A stretch of 64,000 nucleotides of DNA from Semisulcospira habei (lineage: Eukaryota; Mollusca; Gastropoda; Semisulcospiridae): NCBI GenBank assembly GCA_036245525.1, contig BTPG01000002.1, forward strand, positions 160,341,609-160,405,608, written 5' to 3'. The stretch's first letter is position 1, and each line of letters starts with the position of its first letter. The notes under the pieces were generated by a model that did no database searches, was not told the origin of the DNA, and saw only the letters and a list, made by a program, of their open reading frames with translations. Shown here piece after piece: positions 62,000 through 64,000 of this stretch. The translations under genes and the position numbers were made by a program.

Positions 62000-62391
62000 C
62001 CCCACCCGGGTTTGCCCTGGGGGACTTGGGTGGGGTTAGGTATTTTTTAGTTCCCAGGGTCACCCTGGTCAGCCCCACAGGGTGGGTTTTTCTCTCTATT
62101 CTGGGGCATGTGTTTCTGTCTACCCGAGGTCCATTCACCTGTATTTGCCTTTTTTAAACTCTCCCTACTGTCTGCACTGCCTGTAGCTCTTGATATTGGA
62201 TGTGTGTTGCTAAATGGTCTTAGCTTTATTTAGGCCCCATGTGTTAGGTTTATTTAATGTGTTTGACCGGCTGGCGACATACATTCAATGTTCTGTTTAG
62301 TTGGTTGTTTTTTTTCACAAGCAGTGCAGGCACGTCCTGAGAAAGCCTTGTTGCTGTCGGGACGTTAAGCAATGTACAATCAATCAATCAA
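62000..62391 (+). mobile_element. CCCCACCC-SINE copy 5
   Basis: A full 392-bp copy with TTGTATCGGAATG duplicated at 61987-61999 and 62392-62404. Confidence 0.92.
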
Positions 62392-62577
62392 TTGTATCGG
62401 AATGTAACACAAGTGACCTGTAGGTGTAGCCGCTTGTTTTGTGCTGTTAACATATTGTTTTAATGTTGCTTTTAATGTTGTAGTTTAGCAAGGACAAACA
62501 TGAAAAGAGGCCTGTGCGCCTATTGTTTCCATCCTTGAGAAATAAAGTATCCATTCATTCGTTCGTTCGTTCTCTCC

Positions 62578-62782
<205 letters not shown>

Positions 62783-62796
62783 TTCTCTCTCTCTCG

Positions 62797-63181
62797 CCCC
62801 ACCCGGGTCTGCCCTGGGGGACTTGGGTGGGGTTAGGTACTTTTTAGTTCCCAGGGTCACCCTGGTCAGCCCCACAGGGTGAGTTTTTCTCTCTATTCTG
62901 GGGCATGTGTTTCTGTCTACCCGAGGTCCATTCACCTGTATTTGCCTTTTTAAAAATCTCCCTACTGTCTGCACTGCCTGTAGCTCTTGATATTGGATGT
63001 GTGTTGCTAAATGGTCTTAGCTTTATTTAGGCCCCATGTGTTAGGTTTATTTAACGTCTTTGACCGGCTGGCGACATACATTCAATGTTCTGTTTAGTTT
63101 TTTTTTTCACAAGCAGTGCAGGCACGTCCTGAGAAAGCCTTGTTGTTGTCGGGACGTTAAGCAATGTACAATCAATCAATC

Positions 63182-63183
<2 letters not shown>
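62797..63183 (+). mobile_element. CCCCACCC-SINE copy 6, inserted in a TC microsatellite
   Basis: A full copy with TTCTCTCTCTCTC-type sequence on both sides, as expected from insertion into a TC run. It ends AATCAATCAATCAA. Confidence 0.9.

Positions 63184-63268
<85 letters not shown>
63184..63268 (+). repeat. (TC)n microsatellite
   Basis: About 85 bp of TC following the SINE. Confidence 0.97.
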
Positions 63269-63270
<2 letters not shown>

Positions 63271-63300
63271 GACTTCCAGCTCTCGCTGATTTCGTCCATG

Positions 63301-63352
63301 GGGGGGGGGGGGGGGGGGGGGGGGAGGGGGCCAGGGGTGGGGGGGGGGGGTG
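63301..63352 (+). repeat. Poly-G tract
   Basis: About 24 G, then GAGGGGGCCAGGGGTG and about 10 more G. Confidence 0.95.
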
Positions 63353-63435
63353 TCTGGCTGGCTGTCTGTCGCTCCGTCACACAGCGGCTGGTGGTGGTGG
63401 AGGAGGCGGGTGGTGTGGCCGGGGAACCGTTGCTT

Positions 63436-64000
63436 TTAGTGCCAGGCTGGGGGGAGGTGGTGATACGTCATCCACTCCAGAAGATCTTGTAGGAGTGGTG
63501 GTGGTGGTGGCCGGTAGGTCCGTGGCTGGCTGTAGGGCCTGGGGAGTTGGGGTGGGGGTGGTGGGGGCCAGTGAAAGACTTTGGGGGTCGGGCTCTGTAG
63601 TTTTGCGGTGGCAGGCGGAGGTGTCGGGAGGAGTGCCGGGCGTCTGGCCTGCTCCCTGGTCTTCTTGGGTGGCCGGTGTCTTTGGCGGTGCGGTTTCGCT
63701 GTCTGGGTGTGGCCGGTGGTGGGGCTGCCTGGTGTACCGGCTGTGTGGTGGTTCAGGTGGGGGTCGGTGGCTTGGTCATTGGTGGTTGGTGCCGTGACGG
63801 TATCGGCCTCGGTGGTGGTAGGTGAGTCTGTCTTTCTGCCGCTTGGGTAGTGGTCGGCGGGGTGGTGGTGCTTTTCGTTTTGGTGGCTTGGGAGGCCTGG
63901 CCTGGTACGTAGTGGTGGCGGTGTCATGGTTTGGGACTCCGCTTCTCGAGTTGAATTTTGAGCTTCTTGGGTGGGGGTCTCTTGGGTGTTGGTGCCCTTA
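63436..64000 (-). CDS. Candidate Pro/Thr-rich open frame, running off the window
   Basis: On minus the frame is open from the window end to TAA at 63436, about 188 codons. It is rich in Thr, Pro, His and Gln (TPTQEAQNSTREAESQ, SPTTTEADTVTAPTTNDQ, PPPPPPQLPRPYS). It could be an exon of an extracellular or linker-type protein, or simply a long frame in GGT-biased DNA. No splice site or homologue was identified. Confidence 0.28.
   Translation of the reverse strand, partial: KGTNTQETPTQEAQNSTREAESQTMTPPPLRTRPGLPSHQNEKHHHPADHYPSGRKTDSPTTTEADTVTAPTTNDQATDPHLNHHTAGTPGSPTTGHTQTAKPHRQRHRPPKKTREQARRPALLPTPPPATAKLQSPTPKVFHWPPPPPPQLPRPYSQPRTYRPPPPPLLQDLLEWMTYHHLPPAWH

Overview
The window looks like nuclear DNA of an animal, most likely a marine invertebrate and plausibly a mollusc. 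It has intron-rich metazoan genes with GT-AG introns, DIRS-type tyrosine-recombinase retrotransposons, APE-type LINEs of several kinds, SINEs, MITE-like foldback elements and long CA, TC and poly-G runs. The organism call is inference; no species can be read from the sequence. There are no bacterial operons, rRNAs or CRISPR arrays.

Three host genes are recognisable, all at the left. (1) The last five coding exons of neuroguidin (NGDN) lie on + at 3382-11859. Earlier exons lie left of the window, behind a DIRS element (1-3302). The final intron holds a complete 6.3-kb DIRS element. (2) TP53RK (Bud32/PRPK, the KEOPS kinase) lies on minus in two exons, 18297-18114 and 13794-13160. Its intron is filled by a LINE that itself contains a second LINE fragment. 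(3) A GDAP1-like gene lies on + and starts at 18620, head-to-head with TP53RK across about 320 bp. Three exons are visible (18620-18775, 20557-20749, 30060-30230). The second intron holds another complete DIRS element, and later exons were not found.

The rest is layered mobile DNA. There are four DIRS elements (1-3302, 5306-11588, 21296-28128, 33488-43216). Elements 2-4 show the textbook layout directly: split inverted terminal repeats plus an internal complementary region (ICR) that joins the two outer ends. Their termini are nearly identical within each element, while their coding regions are wrecked, which points to mobilisation in trans. Element 4 carries a LINE inserted in its recombinase gene and ends in a perfect 250-bp palindrome.

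From about 44 to 64 kb there are SINE copies with clear target-site duplications, a long-TIR DNA transposon with 9-bp duplications proven by a paralogous empty site, a tRNA-headed SINE, a fairly young Jockey/CR1-type LINE (58.8-61.7 kb), large palindromes and microsatellites. Two families of short hairpins (H1, about 11 copies; H2, about 6 copies) recur through the whole window. Many H1 copies sit in 210-235 bp elements bounded by TTAA. Possible host coding sequence at the right is limited to one proline-rich terminal exon (57190-57756) and two weak minus-strand candidates.
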